Below, one piece after another: positions 35,599-44,413 of a stretch of DNA of 64,000 bases (position 1 is the stretch's first letter; each line of letters begins with the position of its first letter). The notes under the pieces were generated by a model. The model was not told the DNA's origin. It saw only the letters and a program-made list of their open reading frames with translations, and made no database searches. The translations under genes were made by a program, and so were the position numbers. Source of the DNA: Bacillota bacterium (GTDB lineage Bacteria; Bacillota; Negativicutes; Sporomusales; Sporomusaceae); the NCBI GenBank assembly GCA_023443285.1, contig JAEZVB010000008.1, forward strand, positions 12,701 through 76,700. Direction: 5' to 3'.

Positions 35599-36167
35599 TG
35601 AGACATGAAATAATTATGTCCGGATTTGGCGGACAAGGGGTTATGGTTATGGGTCAGCTTCTGACTCAGGCTGGGATGCTGGAAAACAAAAATGTATCCT
35701 GGATGCCATCCTATGGTCCAGAAATGCGAGGCGGAACAGCCAATTGCTCTGTTATCATTTCTGATGAAAAAGTAGGTGAGCCTACTGTGAGTGAACCATC
35801 GGCTGCCATAATAATGAACTCGCCGTCATTGGACAAATTCGAACCGATACTAAAGTCCAATGGAATCATGATTATTAATAGTTCTCTTGTTGATAAAGCA
35901 GCAGAGCGCAAAGATATTCAGGACTATTGTGTACCGATAAACGATATTGCCAATGAACTAGGGAGCATTAAGATGATCAATATGGTTGCCTTGGGGGCAT
36001 TTTTGGCTGCTACAGGTATTGTGACAAATGAATCGCTCATTCAAGCGTTTGCTAAAAAGTTTGTATCTAAACCCAAGCTTGTATCTGTAAATGTGGAGGC
36101 CTTTAGCAGGGGCTATGAGTTTGTGGTGAAGAGTAAAAATGATCGAAAAAGTAAGTGCCAAGGTTAG
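35598..36167 (+). CDS. vorC: 2-oxoacid:ferredoxin oxidoreductase gamma subunit
   Basis: A 189-residue gamma subunit with the glycine-rich start MSGFGGQGVMVMGQLL and the block MPSYGPEMRGGTANCSVIIS, both diagnostic of the family. TAATG links it to the beta gene. It completes the four-subunit enzyme, and the butyrate kinase gene starts 19 bases downstream. Confidence 0.88.
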   Translation: MRHEIIMSGFGGQGVMVMGQLLTQAGMLENKNVSWMPSYGPEMRGGTANCSVIISDEKVGEPTVSEPSAAIIMNSPSLDKFEPILKSNGIMIINSSLVDKAAERKDIQDYCVPINDIANELGSIKMINMVALGAFLAATGIVTNESLIQAFAKKFVSKPKLVSVNVEAFSRGYEFVVKSKNDRKSKCQG

Positions 36168-36186
36168 TGATAAGGGGAATATGGCG

Positions 36187-37257
36187 ATGGCGTATACGAT
36201 TTTAACGATAAACCCTGGATCTACTTCAACTAAAATCGGCGTTTATAACGATGCAGTTGAGGTCTGGAGTGAAAAAATCATTCACGACACAGGTGAACTA
36301 AGTAAATTTGCCTCAGTAAATGCACAGTACCAGCATCGTCTGGATAAGATTAAGGAAAAAATCCAGCACAGTGGTGTGGGGCTAAGCGAATTTGATGCTT
36401 TCGTCGCTAGGGGTGGATTATTAAAACCGGTAATGGGTGGAACCTATGCAATTAATGAGGGAATGTTGGCTGATTTGAGGGAGTCAAGGTATGGCACCCA
36501 TGCCTCTAATCTGGGAGCGTTATTGGCACAGAATTTAGCTGCGGAAATGCATAAGCCGGCTTTCATCGTGGATCCAGTCGTGGTAGATGAATTGAAGCCT
36601 GTGGCTCGTATTACAGGTCGACCGGAGATAAAAAAACGTAGCATTTTTCATGCGCTCAATCAAAAAGCAATTGCGCATAGGTTAGCAAACCAGGTTAACC
36701 GTCCGTATGAAGAGCTTACTGTGATTGTGGCCCATTTAGGTGGGGGTATTTCTGTCGGGTGCCATAATAAGGGGCGTGTTATTGAAGTTAATAACTCATT
36801 AGATGGCGAGGGGCCGTTTTCGCCGGAGCGGACTGGAACGGTGCAGGCTGCGCAATTTGCCGAGTTAATATTTGCGCTTGGACTGGATAGCGAGAGCGTG
36901 AGCAAGCTGCTTGCTGGGCAGGGGGGGCTTGTGGCTCACTTGGGAACTAACGATGTACGGGAGGTAGAAAATCGCATAACAGCTGGTGATGCTGAAGCAA
37001 AGCTTATATATGATGCCATGATTTATCAAATCGCACGCTTTATTGCAGCTGCAGCAGTTCCCGTCAGCGGTTGTGTCGATTACATTGCTATTACTGGTGG
37101 TATGGCCTATTCAGAATATATTACAAATAAACTAAATGAGTATATTTCATTCATCGCACCCGTTACGATTTTTCCAGGTGAAGATGAACTTAAAGCACTG
37201 GCTGAGGGAGCACTCCGGGTGTTACGAGGGGATGAAGAATGCCGGGAGTATGTATAG
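36187..37257 (+). CDS. buk: Butyrate kinase / branched-chain fatty acid kinase
   Basis: A 356-residue acetokinase-family kinase making ATP and a carboxylate from an acyl phosphate. Features: TINPGSTSTKIGVY at the N-terminus, VARGGLLKPV, IFHALNQKAIAHRLA, VAHLGGGISVGCHNKG and a late ITGGMAYSEY. Length equals that of butyrate kinases, not acetate kinases. The ATG at 36187 lies 9 bases after AAGGGG; the frame is open to 36139 but upstream ATGs have poorer spacing or overlap vorC. Coupled to Vor and PduL it would yield isobutyrate or a related acid plus ATP. Confidence 0.9.
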   Translation: MAYTILTINPGSTSTKIGVYNDAVEVWSEKIIHDTGELSKFASVNAQYQHRLDKIKEKIQHSGVGLSEFDAFVARGGLLKPVMGGTYAINEGMLADLRESRYGTHASNLGALLAQNLAAEMHKPAFIVDPVVVDELKPVARITGRPEIKKRSIFHALNQKAIAHRLANQVNRPYEELTVIVAHLGGGISVGCHNKGRVIEVNNSLDGEGPFSPERTGTVQAAQFAELIFALGLDSESVSKLLAGQGGLVAHLGTNDVREVENRITAGDAEAKLIYDAMIYQIARFIAAAAVPVSGCVDYIAITGGMAYSEYITNKLNEYISFIAPVTIFPGEDELKALAEGALRVLRGDEECREYV

Positions 37258-37286
37258 TACTATTACAGACTAAAGCTGAATAACTT

Positions 37287-37328
37287 AGTAGGGGCATCGG
37301 TATTTGTACCGGTGCCCCTACTTGTTTT
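37287..37328 (+). terminator. Strong intrinsic terminator after buk
   Basis: Arms of 16 bases (37287-37302 and 37307-37322, one mismatch) around a 4-base loop, then TGTTTT; ends the pduL-vor-buk unit. The bases on to 37524 hold no other gene. Confidence 0.85.
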
Positions 37329-37524
37329 AAGGATATGTTAGGTCTTGCGGTGGGATAAGTTAGCATATATGTAAAATACTTATTTTAATGTGCGAATTTT
37401 GAAGGAATATGAAAAGTTATATTGAAAAATAGATATACGTTCTCTAAAAACGAAAGCTGTTCGGCATAGAAGAACAATGGGCGAAGATTTTGTAACCATC
37501 AGCAAGAATGGGAGGTATCCGGAG

Positions 37525-39099
37525 ATGACAGAAATTAATCAACTGGGAAAACAGCAGTTGTTTGAATGGGGCTCCATTCTCTGGTTTGTTGAACCTGACA
37601 ATCTGGATGTTGAGCGGATGAGTGTTGGCCTGGTAACGTTTAAGCCTAACACGATACAAGAGGAGCATCTTCATTTCGGGGATGAGCAAGTCATATATGT
37701 TGTTTCCGGCAATGGTAAACAGATAATTGATGGGAATTCTTTTACACTAAAGACGGGGGATATCAGGCATATGTCTCCCTATACACGGCACAAGGTGTTT
37801 AATGATTCAACAGAAGAACTTAAATTACTCATCGTCTATACTCCCTCTAAATTTCAAAGGTTATTGTCCCAACCAATCGAATCAGCCAGTTTTAGTGATA
37901 GCAGCGATATTAGAACTTTTCTTGATTTTGAAATAATCGCGGGGTTGCTAAATAGATTATCTGAGGCATTAGGACTTAGTCTAGCTATTCTTGATACCGC
38001 CGGTGAATTTATTATTAAAACCGACAACTACCCGGAATTTTGTTGTTTACTTCATGAGGCCAGCGTTGGCAGCCACTGCCGCCAACGCATCCAAAAAGTA
38101 TTCACGGAAATTGGGGACATTGGAAAAACACATTTATTCTTGTGTTGTAACGATATTGCCAGTATCATAATACCCATTTTAAGCGGGAAATCGGTTAAAG
38201 GATATATCAAATGCGGGGAGGTATTTTTAACAAAACCTGACAGTGAGCGCATGCTATGTTCACTTCGGGAGGTAGCGGCTATGTATCAATTGCCGTCCGA
38301 CATTATTTTGAATAGTGCCTTAGCAATCAGAACTGAGCCCAAAAGCCGACTGTATGCGGCGGCTGAGGCTACTTTCGCCATAGCCAACTGCATTGCCGAG
38401 ATGACAAGCACGGCATTACGACAAAAAGAATTAGACAATAGCCGGCTCTCGCTGATTAAGGAACAGATGGCAACTGCAAAGCTAGAAAAGGCGCTGCAAG
38501 AGTCTGATTTAAAATTGCTGCAATCTCAGATTAACCCGCATTTCTTATTCAACACACTGAATACAATTGCCCATCTTGCATATATTGATGGAACTGAGAA
38601 GGTAGCCAAACTTGTTTGGAGTCTGGCTGATTTACTACGATTTACTTTGCAGAAACCAGAACAGCTAATCCCATTAGGCGAGGAATTGAGGCTGCTAAAT
38701 AGTTTCTTACATATTCAACAATCACGGTTTGGTAACCGTCTTAATATCAATATGGATATCGAGCAAGGTCTTGATAAAGTATTTGTCCCTGGAATGTTAT
38801 TTCAACCGCTGCTTGAAAATGCTATTATTCATGGAATTGAGTTAAATACACAACCAGGCTTGATTAAAGTAACTATCAAGCGGCATGAGGACAAACTATG
38901 CTGCCGTATTGAGGATAACGGTGCTGGTTTTGATCCGCAGGCTGCAGGGGCAAAAAAACAAGGTATTGGCATAAACAGTGTTAAGAATCGCTTGAAGTAT
39001 TACTATAATGATGACTATGGTTTTAGTATTGCAAGTCAGCCGGGAAAAGGCACTGTTGTCGAGCTTGCTTTTCCGATAGGTGGTAATGACAATGTATGA
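37525..39099 (+). CDS. Cupin-PocR-LytS-type sensor histidine kinase
   Basis: A 524-residue soluble kinase with no membrane helix. The N-terminal cupin spans about 25-115 (EEHLHFGDEQVIYVVSGNG), then a PocR-type ligand domain (about 135-300; LGLSLAILDTAGEF, SHCRQRIQKV, GYIKCGEVFL), a coiled coil and a His_kinase domain (QSQINPHFLFNTLNTIAHL with the phospho-His region near residue 340) and an ATPase with FQPLLENAIIHG and EDNGAGFDP. The ATG at 37525 follows GGAGG by 9 bases; one at 37477 has no clear site. PocR domains are thought to bind small hydrocarbon derivatives; the cupin may add a second ligand. The response regulator gene overlaps its end. Confidence 0.85.
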   Translation: MTEINQLGKQQLFEWGSILWFVEPDNLDVERMSVGLVTFKPNTIQEEHLHFGDEQVIYVVSGNGKQIIDGNSFTLKTGDIRHMSPYTRHKVFNDSTEELKLLIVYTPSKFQRLLSQPIESASFSDSSDIRTFLDFEIIAGLLNRLSEALGLSLAILDTAGEFIIKTDNYPEFCCLLHEASVGSHCRQRIQKVFTEIGDIGKTHLFLCCNDIASIIIPILSGKSVKGYIKCGEVFLTKPDSERMLCSLREVAAMYQLPSDIILNSALAIRTEPKSRLYAAAEATFAIANCIAEMTSTALRQKELDNSRLSLIKEQMATAKLEKALQESDLKLLQSQINPHFLFNTLNTIAHLAYIDGTEKVAKLVWSLADLLRFTLQKPEQLIPLGEELRLLNSFLHIQQSRFGNRLNINMDIEQGLDKVFVPGMLFQPLLENAIIHGIELNTQPGLIKVTIKRHEDKLCCRIEDNGAGFDPQAAGAKKQGIGINSVKNRLKYYYNDDYGFSIASQPGKGTVVELAFPIGGNDNV

Positions 39100-39841
39100 T
39101 ATTAGAGTATTAGTGGCAGACGATGAGTCCACAGTCAGAACATTCATCCAAACTGTCATCAATAAAGAAAAAATGCCTGTGTCTGCTTTAGCAGAAGCTG
39201 AAAACGGGGTGGATGCCGTAAGAATTGCTCGTGATTTTAAGCCAGACTTGGTTTTTCTCGATATCCGAATGCCTGGTTTGGATGGAATCCGGGTGGCTGA
39301 GATTCTATTAGCTGATGAATCAAAGGCAAATGTTGTTATTGTATCGGCGTACAATGACTTTGAGTATGCCAGAGCAGCCTTTAAGGCAGGGGTCGACGAT
39401 TACATCCTAAAACCGATAAGACCTGAAGAAGTAATGGAAGTAATCAAAAAAACTGCTGAAAAGTGTAAGATGGTTTGTGGGAATGATACCAATCAGCCTT
39501 CTGTCAAAACACCGACTCTTGTTAAGGCAGTAATTGATTATGTTGAAGAGAACTTAAGTGGACAACTGCAATTGCGAGATATTGCACGGGCTGTTTTTGT
39601 AAGTCCTTGCCATCTTAGCCGAACATTTAAATACTTAACAGGACAATCCATTGTGGATTATATCCAGGAGCAACGATTAGTAAAGGCGAGTGAGCTGCTA
39701 GCCACAACTGATTTCTCAATTACGGAAGTAGCTGGCAGGGTAGGCTTTAATGATGCAGCCTACTTTGCAACCTGTTTTAAAAATAAAATAGGTACTACAC
39801 CAATGCAGTACCGAAAAATGCAAGAAATTAAAAATAAATAG
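39092..39841 (+). CDS. AraC-type response regulator
   Basis: A 250-residue regulator. The receiver domain has the acidic pair ADDES near the start, phosphoacceptor Asp57 (LVFLDIRMPG) and Lys107 (YILKPIRPEE). The C-terminus is an AraC helix-turn-helix pair (LRDIARAVFVSPCHLSRTF and ITEVAGRVGFNDAAYFATCF). ATG 39092 overlaps the kinase stop by 8 bases and follows AGGTGG. It is the partner of the preceding kinase, and the next gene in the same direction is ilvD, its probable target. Confidence 0.88.
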   Translation: MYDIRVLVADDESTVRTFIQTVINKEKMPVSALAEAENGVDAVRIARDFKPDLVFLDIRMPGLDGIRVAEILLADESKANVVIVSAYNDFEYARAAFKAGVDDYILKPIRPEEVMEVIKKTAEKCKMVCGNDTNQPSVKTPTLVKAVIDYVEENLSGQLQLRDIARAVFVSPCHLSRTFKYLTGQSIVDYIQEQRLVKASELLATTDFSITEVAGRVGFNDAAYFATCFKNKIGTTPMQYRKMQEIKNK

Positions 39842-39851
39842 CAATAAAATG

Positions 39852-39888
39852 AACAATACAGATACGATGTCTGTATTGTTTTTTTTGT
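39852..39888 (+). terminator. Intrinsic terminator
   Basis: AACAATACAGA pairs with TCTGTATTGTT over 7 bases and is followed by eight T; separates the two-component genes from ilvD. Confidence 0.85.
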
Positions 39889-39987
39889 CCGCATGATATT
39901 ACATACTTTAAACAACTTACTCAATGATTAATCGCTTAAAACTATTTATCATAAAATTAAATCTATTTAAAGGGAGAGGATTAATAT

Positions 39988-41640
39988 ATGCGCAGTGATA
40001 TTGTAAAAAAAGGATCAACACGGGCTGCCCATCGTTCTTTGTTTTACGCAATGGGTTATACTCCGGATGATTTGAAGAAGCCGCTAGTTGGTATTGTTAA
40101 CGCTTTTAACGAAATAATCCCTGGACATTTTCATTTGCGTGACATTGCCGATGCAGTAAAACTAGGAGTGGCCGCGGCCGGTGGCACCCCGGTAGAATTC
40201 CCAGCAATTGGTATTTGTGATGGAATTGCTATGGGTCATGACGGGATGAAATATCCTTTGCCCAGCCGGGAATTAATTGCCGACTCCATCGAAGCTATGG
40301 CAACAGGGCATGGATTTGATGGTCTGGTACTTATCCCTAATTGCGATAAAATTATTCCCGGCATGCTGATGGCTGCAGCTCGGGTAAATATTCCTGCGGT
40401 TGTAGTCAGCGGCGGCCCTATGATGGCAGGCCGTTACAAGGGTCATGACGTCAGCGTTAGTAACATATTCGAGGCGGCTGGGCTTTTTGAAGCCGGAAAA
40501 ATAACTGCTGATGAACTTGATAGTATGGAAAAATGCGCTTGCCCAGGTTGTGGTTCTTGCGCCGGTCTATTTACTGCCAATACCATGAACTGTCTTACTG
40601 AGGCCTTAGGTATGGGTTTGCCAGGTAATGGCACAATACCGGCGGCTCAGTTTGGCGCCCGCCGCATGCTGGCCAAAGCAGCGGGACAAACGATTATTGA
40701 TTTGATAGAAAAAGCTATAAAACCCCGCGATATTATGACCAAAAAAGCATTTGCCAATGCCATTGCAGTGGATATGGGGATAGGCGGCTCATCCAATACT
40801 GTTTTACATTTACCGGCAATTGCTTATGAGGCTGGCATTGAATTACCACTCGAACTGTTTGATACAATAAGCGGTAAAACCCCGTATATTACCAAACTTA
40901 GTCCTGGCGGTACTCACCATATTCAGGATCTTAATGAAGCCGGTGGTATATCTGCTGTTATGAAGGAACTTGACAAACTTGGACTTATTCATACCGATGT
41001 AATCACGGTAACAGGCAAAATGAGCGAACGGATAATGTCGGCAGGTATTGAACGAGCAGATGTTATTAAGACTGTTGAACAACCTTATCGCCGGACTGGC
41101 GGAATTGCTATTCTCAAGGGGAATTTAGCACCTGATGGTGCTGTGGTCAAGGAAAGCGCAGTTGCTGAAGATATGCTTGTATTTAAAGGTACTGCCCGTG
41201 TTTTTAATTCTGAGGACGAAGCTATTGAAGCCATTCTTGGTAAAAAGATTATTAACGGTGATGTGGTCGTTATCCGGTATGAAGGACCGCAGGGCGGCCC
41301 GGGGATGCGCGAAATGCTTAATCCTACAGCCGTAATAACTGGAATGGGGCTGAAAGTAGCATTATTAACCGATGGACGCTTTAGCGGTGCGACCCGGGGC
41401 GCCTGTATTGGTCATATTGCACCTGAGGCAATGGCAGAAGGACCTATTGGACTAATAAAAGATGGCGATACGATTGCAATTGACATCCCGGGACGGATGC
41501 TCAATGTTGAAGTAAGTGATGCCGAACTTGCTGCGCGTAAGGCAACTTGGGTAAAGCCGGCACCGAGGGTTACAACCGGGTATCTTGCACGTTACGCCAA
41601 ACTTGTTACATCAGCCAAAAACGGCGCTGTATTAAAATAA
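39988..41640 (+). CDS. ilvD: Dihydroxy-acid dehydratase
   Basis: A 550-residue IlvD/Edd-family dehydratase that turns 2,3-dihydroxy-isovalerate into 2-oxoisovalerate. Iron-sulfur ligands are in CDGIAMGHDGM near residue 75 and CACPGCGSCAGLFTANTM near residue 185; the conserved C-terminal LTDGRFSGATRG is intact. Length fits IlvD rather than longer sugar-acid dehydratases, though an aldonate dehydratase role cannot be ruled out. SD GGGAGAGGA precedes the ATG. It is followed by a BASS transporter after 12 bases and preceded by a two-component system, not by other ilv genes. Confidence 0.85.
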   Translation: MRSDIVKKGSTRAAHRSLFYAMGYTPDDLKKPLVGIVNAFNEIIPGHFHLRDIADAVKLGVAAAGGTPVEFPAIGICDGIAMGHDGMKYPLPSRELIADSIEAMATGHGFDGLVLIPNCDKIIPGMLMAAARVNIPAVVVSGGPMMAGRYKGHDVSVSNIFEAAGLFEAGKITADELDSMEKCACPGCGSCAGLFTANTMNCLTEALGMGLPGNGTIPAAQFGARRMLAKAAGQTIIDLIEKAIKPRDIMTKKAFANAIAVDMGIGGSSNTVLHLPAIAYEAGIELPLELFDTISGKTPYITKLSPGGTHHIQDLNEAGGISAVMKELDKLGLIHTDVITVTGKMSERIMSAGIERADVIKTVEQPYRRTGGIAILKGNLAPDGAVVKESAVAEDMLVFKGTARVFNSEDEAIEAILGKKIINGDVVVIRYEGPQGGPGMREMLNPTAVITGMGLKVALLTDGRFSGATRGACIGHIAPEAMAEGPIGLIKDGDTIAIDIPGRMLNVEVSDAELAARKATWVKPAPRVTTGYLARYAKLVTSAKNGAVLK

Positions 41641-41652
41641 GGAGGAATTATT

Positions 41653-42615
41653 GTGGAAAAGTTAGAAAAAGCGTCGCAATTTATTACGAAGCTATTTCCG
41701 GTATGGGTTATCGTTTTTGCTGCTATTGCCTTTTTATCGCCCAATCCGTTTAAGCCTTTTGGCACCTTTATTCCCTATTTGCTCGGATTGATTATGCTAG
41801 GTATGGGGCTAACCATGAGCCTAGATGATTTTAAACTGGTCTTTACCAGGCCGAAAGATGTAATCTATGGGGTAATCTTACGTTTTGTTATTATGCCTGG
41901 CGTTGCATTTGCTGTTGCCAAATTAATGGATTTGCCGCCGTCTTTGGCGGCCGGGTTAATTCTTGTAGGTGCTTGTCCCAGTGGTACGGCATCTAATGTC
42001 ATGACGTTTATCGCCAAGGGAGATACCGCGCTATCGGTAACTGTTTCCAGTATTAACACGGTTTTGGCACCTTTTCTAACTCCTTATATCTTCTTGCTGC
42101 TGGCCGGTACGCTGATTCCGATTAATGCTGAGGCATTACTTGCAGACATTCTCAAAATTGTATTATTCCCTGTGGCTCTTGGTATTGTGATTCGGATATT
42201 TGCTGCTGATTTTGTTGAGCGAGTTATGAAAATTATTCCACTTGTTTCCGTGTTATCTATCATCGCTATTATTACGATAGTTGTCGCTTTAAGTGCTGCC
42301 AAACTGGCGACTGTCGCTGCCATCGGCTTTATCGCTGTCGCTCTGCATAATGGATTGGGTCTAGGGCTTGGTTATGGCGCTTCCAGGACACTGGGAATGA
42401 CTCACAAAAAGTCAAAAGCACTGGCTTTTGAAATTGGAATGGAGAACTCAGGGCTGGCAGTGGCGCTGGCAATTGCGCATCTTGACCCGGTAGCTGCGAT
42501 TCCAGGTGCTATTTTTAGTGTATGGCATAATTTCACGGGATCTTTACTTGCTGGTTATTGGCGTTCAAAGGATGCCGGGGAAGAGCTAACTAGCTCGAGT
42601 GAAGTTAGCGCATAA
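41653..42615 (+). CDS. BASS-family sodium symporter (bile acid/pantoate-type)
   Basis: A 320-residue membrane protein with about ten helices and BASS-family marks: LGLIMLGMGLTMSLDDF, VGACPSGTASNVMTFIAKGD and AFEIGMENSGLAVALA. Prokaryotic BASS proteins move organic acids such as ketopantoate or pyruvate with sodium. Being 12 bases behind ilvD, with an AAGGAGGAA site, it probably carries a branched-chain oxo- or dihydroxy acid. The start is GTG at 41653. Confidence 0.82.
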   Translation: MEKLEKASQFITKLFPVWVIVFAAIAFLSPNPFKPFGTFIPYLLGLIMLGMGLTMSLDDFKLVFTRPKDVIYGVILRFVIMPGVAFAVAKLMDLPPSLAAGLILVGACPSGTASNVMTFIAKGDTALSVTVSSINTVLAPFLTPYIFLLLAGTLIPINAEALLADILKIVLFPVALGIVIRIFAADFVERVMKIIPLVSVLSIIAIITIVVALSAAKLATVAAIGFIAVALHNGLGLGLGYGASRTLGMTHKKSKALAFEIGMENSGLAVALAIAHLDPVAAIPGAIFSVWHNFTGSLLAGYWRSKDAGEELTSSSEVSA

Positions 42616-42621
42616 ATAGAT

Positions 42622-42646
42622 ACAGCCCCGGTGACGGGGCTGTTTA
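42622..42646 (+). terminator. Short intrinsic terminator
   Basis: ACAGCCCC pairs with GGGGCTGT over a 6-base loop, with a weak TT tail; ends the ilvD-BASS unit. Confidence 0.6.
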
Positions 42647-42674
42647 CACTAACTATTAATGAGGTGATGGAGAC

Positions 42675-43373
42675 ATGCTTAGCGAAAAATGGCGGTATAA
42701 TGAGATGGTTCACTGCGGGGTTAATTTTTCCGACAGTAGCGAAGTAGCGGTTTATGATTCCTATATGCAGAAACTTAGAGATATAGTACCGGAAGTGGCA
42801 AAAATGAAAAAAGCGCTTCAACTGGAATCTGATGATATTGTCTTAGATATTGGTACAGGAACAGGAGAAATGGCTATCGGTCTGGCCGCTCACTGTAAGC
42901 ATGTGATGGCTATTGATATTTCTGCCGCTATGATTGAATACGCAAAGCAAAAAGCAATGGAACGTCAATGTAACAATATCACGTTTGAGCAGGCTGGATT
43001 TTTGACATTTGGGCAGCCGCCGCATTCGATAGATCGAATAATTTCCCAAATTGCCCTGCATCATTTGCCTGATTTCTGGAAGTTTGTTGGTTTGAAACAA
43101 ATACATTCTGCCTTGAAGCCGGGTGGGATATTTTGCTTGCAAGATACTGTATTACCAGTAAAAGACGACTATGAAACGTATTTTTCTGAAGTTGTCGGGC
43201 TGGTTGAGAAGGGCGGCGGTTCAAAGGTAGCCAGGGATACCGAAAAAACCATTCGTGATGAGTACATGACCTTGGATTGGATTATGGAAGGTTTGTTGGA
43301 AAAGGCTGGTTTCAAAATCATTAGTAAAGAGTATGGAGTTCCTTTTGTAGGTACTTATCTTTGCACAAAATAA
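42675..43373 (+). CDS. Class I SAM-dependent methyltransferase
   Basis: A 232-residue methyltransferase with motif I VLDIGTGTGEMAIGLA near residue 57, AIDISAAMIEYAKQKA and IALHHLPDFWK. It resembles small-molecule C- or O-methyltransferases; substrate unknown. SD GAGGTGATGG precedes the ATG. A soluble chemoreceptor gene follows after 28 bases. It is not a close copy of the methyltransferase at 32854. Confidence 0.75.
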   Translation: MLSEKWRYNEMVHCGVNFSDSSEVAVYDSYMQKLRDIVPEVAKMKKALQLESDDIVLDIGTGTGEMAIGLAAHCKHVMAIDISAAMIEYAKQKAMERQCNNITFEQAGFLTFGQPPHSIDRIISQIALHHLPDFWKFVGLKQIHSALKPGGIFCLQDTVLPVKDDYETYFSEVVGLVEKGGGSKVARDTEKTIRDEYMTLDWIMEGLLEKAGFKIISKEYGVPFVGTYLCTK

Positions 43374-43401
43374 ATGTTAAATACATGCAGGAGGCAAGGT
43401 A

Positions 43402-44232
43402 ATGAACGTCCTTGACCAACTTGTTCGTTTAGCGCCGGTCATCGGAAGACTATTTATAGCTGACATCGGGGTTAGCATTACCGATAAGGAAAAAATTATT
43501 TACTATCAACCTGGCCAAAACCTTGACCTCAAGGTAGTGTTAGGCTCTCCTTTGAGCGAAGATATGATTACAAGTCAGGCAATGAAAAAACGATGCCGTG
43601 TTGTGAAACGAATGGATGCTTTGCTTTGGGGGATACCTTTTATCGCGGTGGCGGTTCCGATTACTGATGAATGTGGTGAAGTTGTGGGAGCCATTTCGGT
43701 GCAAGAGACGATAGAAAGACAAGACACTTTGCAACAAATGGCTAATTCTCTTACAGATAGTATCACCATACTTGCCAGCACAACTGAGGAGATATCCGCA
43801 CAGTCCGAAGAAATTGCAGCAACCTGCCAAAGCCTATCGGCGCTGGTCGAAGGCTCGCTGGCAAGAACTAAGGCAACAGACAAAGTAGTAGGTTATATTC
43901 AAGAAATTTCTAGTCAAACGAATTTGCTGGGATTAAATGCTGCTATTGAGGCAGCGCGGGTCGGCGAGCAAGGGCGGGGGTTTAGTGTGGTTGCCGAAGA
44001 AATCCGGAAACTAGCAACAAGCAGTGCGGAGTCAGTTCAAAAGATCAGACAAATTCTCCTGGATATTCAGTCTGATAGTGGGATGGTCAGACGACAAATT
44101 GGACAGGTCGAAGCGGTTGTTACAGATTTGTCCGGCGCTATTGCCCAAGTGGCTGCAGCAGTACAACAGAGTGCGGCTGACGCAAATAAACTTGATATTC
44201 TTGCACGGGATTTGGATGGGGGAACACTCTAG
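43402..44232 (+). CDS. Short soluble methyl-accepting chemotaxis protein
   Basis: A 276-residue chemoreceptor-like protein without membrane helices. Residues 1-115 form a small sensor domain (GVSITDKEKIIYYQPG, GIPFIAVAVPITDECGEVVG); residues 120-276 form a short signalling hairpin whose tip is SSQTNLLGLNAAIEAARVGE and FSVVAEEIRKLA. It resembles YfmS-like soluble receptors of Bacillota. Lacking a membrane anchor it would sense a cytoplasmic signal. Shares a probable transcript with the upstream methyltransferase. Confidence 0.82.
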   Translation: MNVLDQLVRLAPVIGRLFIADIGVSITDKEKIIYYQPGQNLDLKVVLGSPLSEDMITSQAMKKRCRVVKRMDALLWGIPFIAVAVPITDECGEVVGAISVQETIERQDTLQQMANSLTDSITILASTTEEISAQSEEIAATCQSLSALVEGSLARTKATDKVVGYIQEISSQTNLLGLNAAIEAARVGEQGRGFSVVAEEIRKLATSSAESVQKIRQILLDIQSDSGMVRRQIGQVEAVVTDLSGAIAQVAAAVQQSAADANKLDILARDLDGGTL

Positions 44233-44260
44233 TATGCGACAGAGAGCTGCTGATGAAGAT

Positions 44261-44297
44261 TAAAATTGAGAGAGCTTTCAGCTCTCCCAATTTTAAT
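44261..44297. terminator. Intrinsic terminator after the soluble chemoreceptor
   Basis: TAAAATTGAGAGAGCT pairs with AGCTCTCCCAATTTTA (one mismatch) over a 3-base loop; AT-rich flanks allow use in both directions. Confidence 0.7.
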
Positions 44298-44383
44298 GTA
44301 TCGATAGCGATTTGCGATAATGACTTCCTACCGGGTTGAGTGGATACATATATGTTTCGGATTGAAAAAGAGAGGCATAAAGA

Positions 44384-44411
44384 AAGAGGCCGGCTGCTAG
44401 TCCGGCCTCTT
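44384..44411 (-). terminator. Terminator of the minus-strand permease gene
   Basis: AAGAGGCCGG and CCGGCCTCTT arms with an 8-base loop immediately after the permease stop; on the minus strand it runs into TTTCTTT. Confidence 0.75.
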
Positions 44412-44413
44412 AG

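Noticed and set aside
42622..42646. Possible small RNA between the BASS gene and the methyltransferase.
   Set aside because: The region is only 59 bases long and is explained by a short terminator and the next ribosome site.
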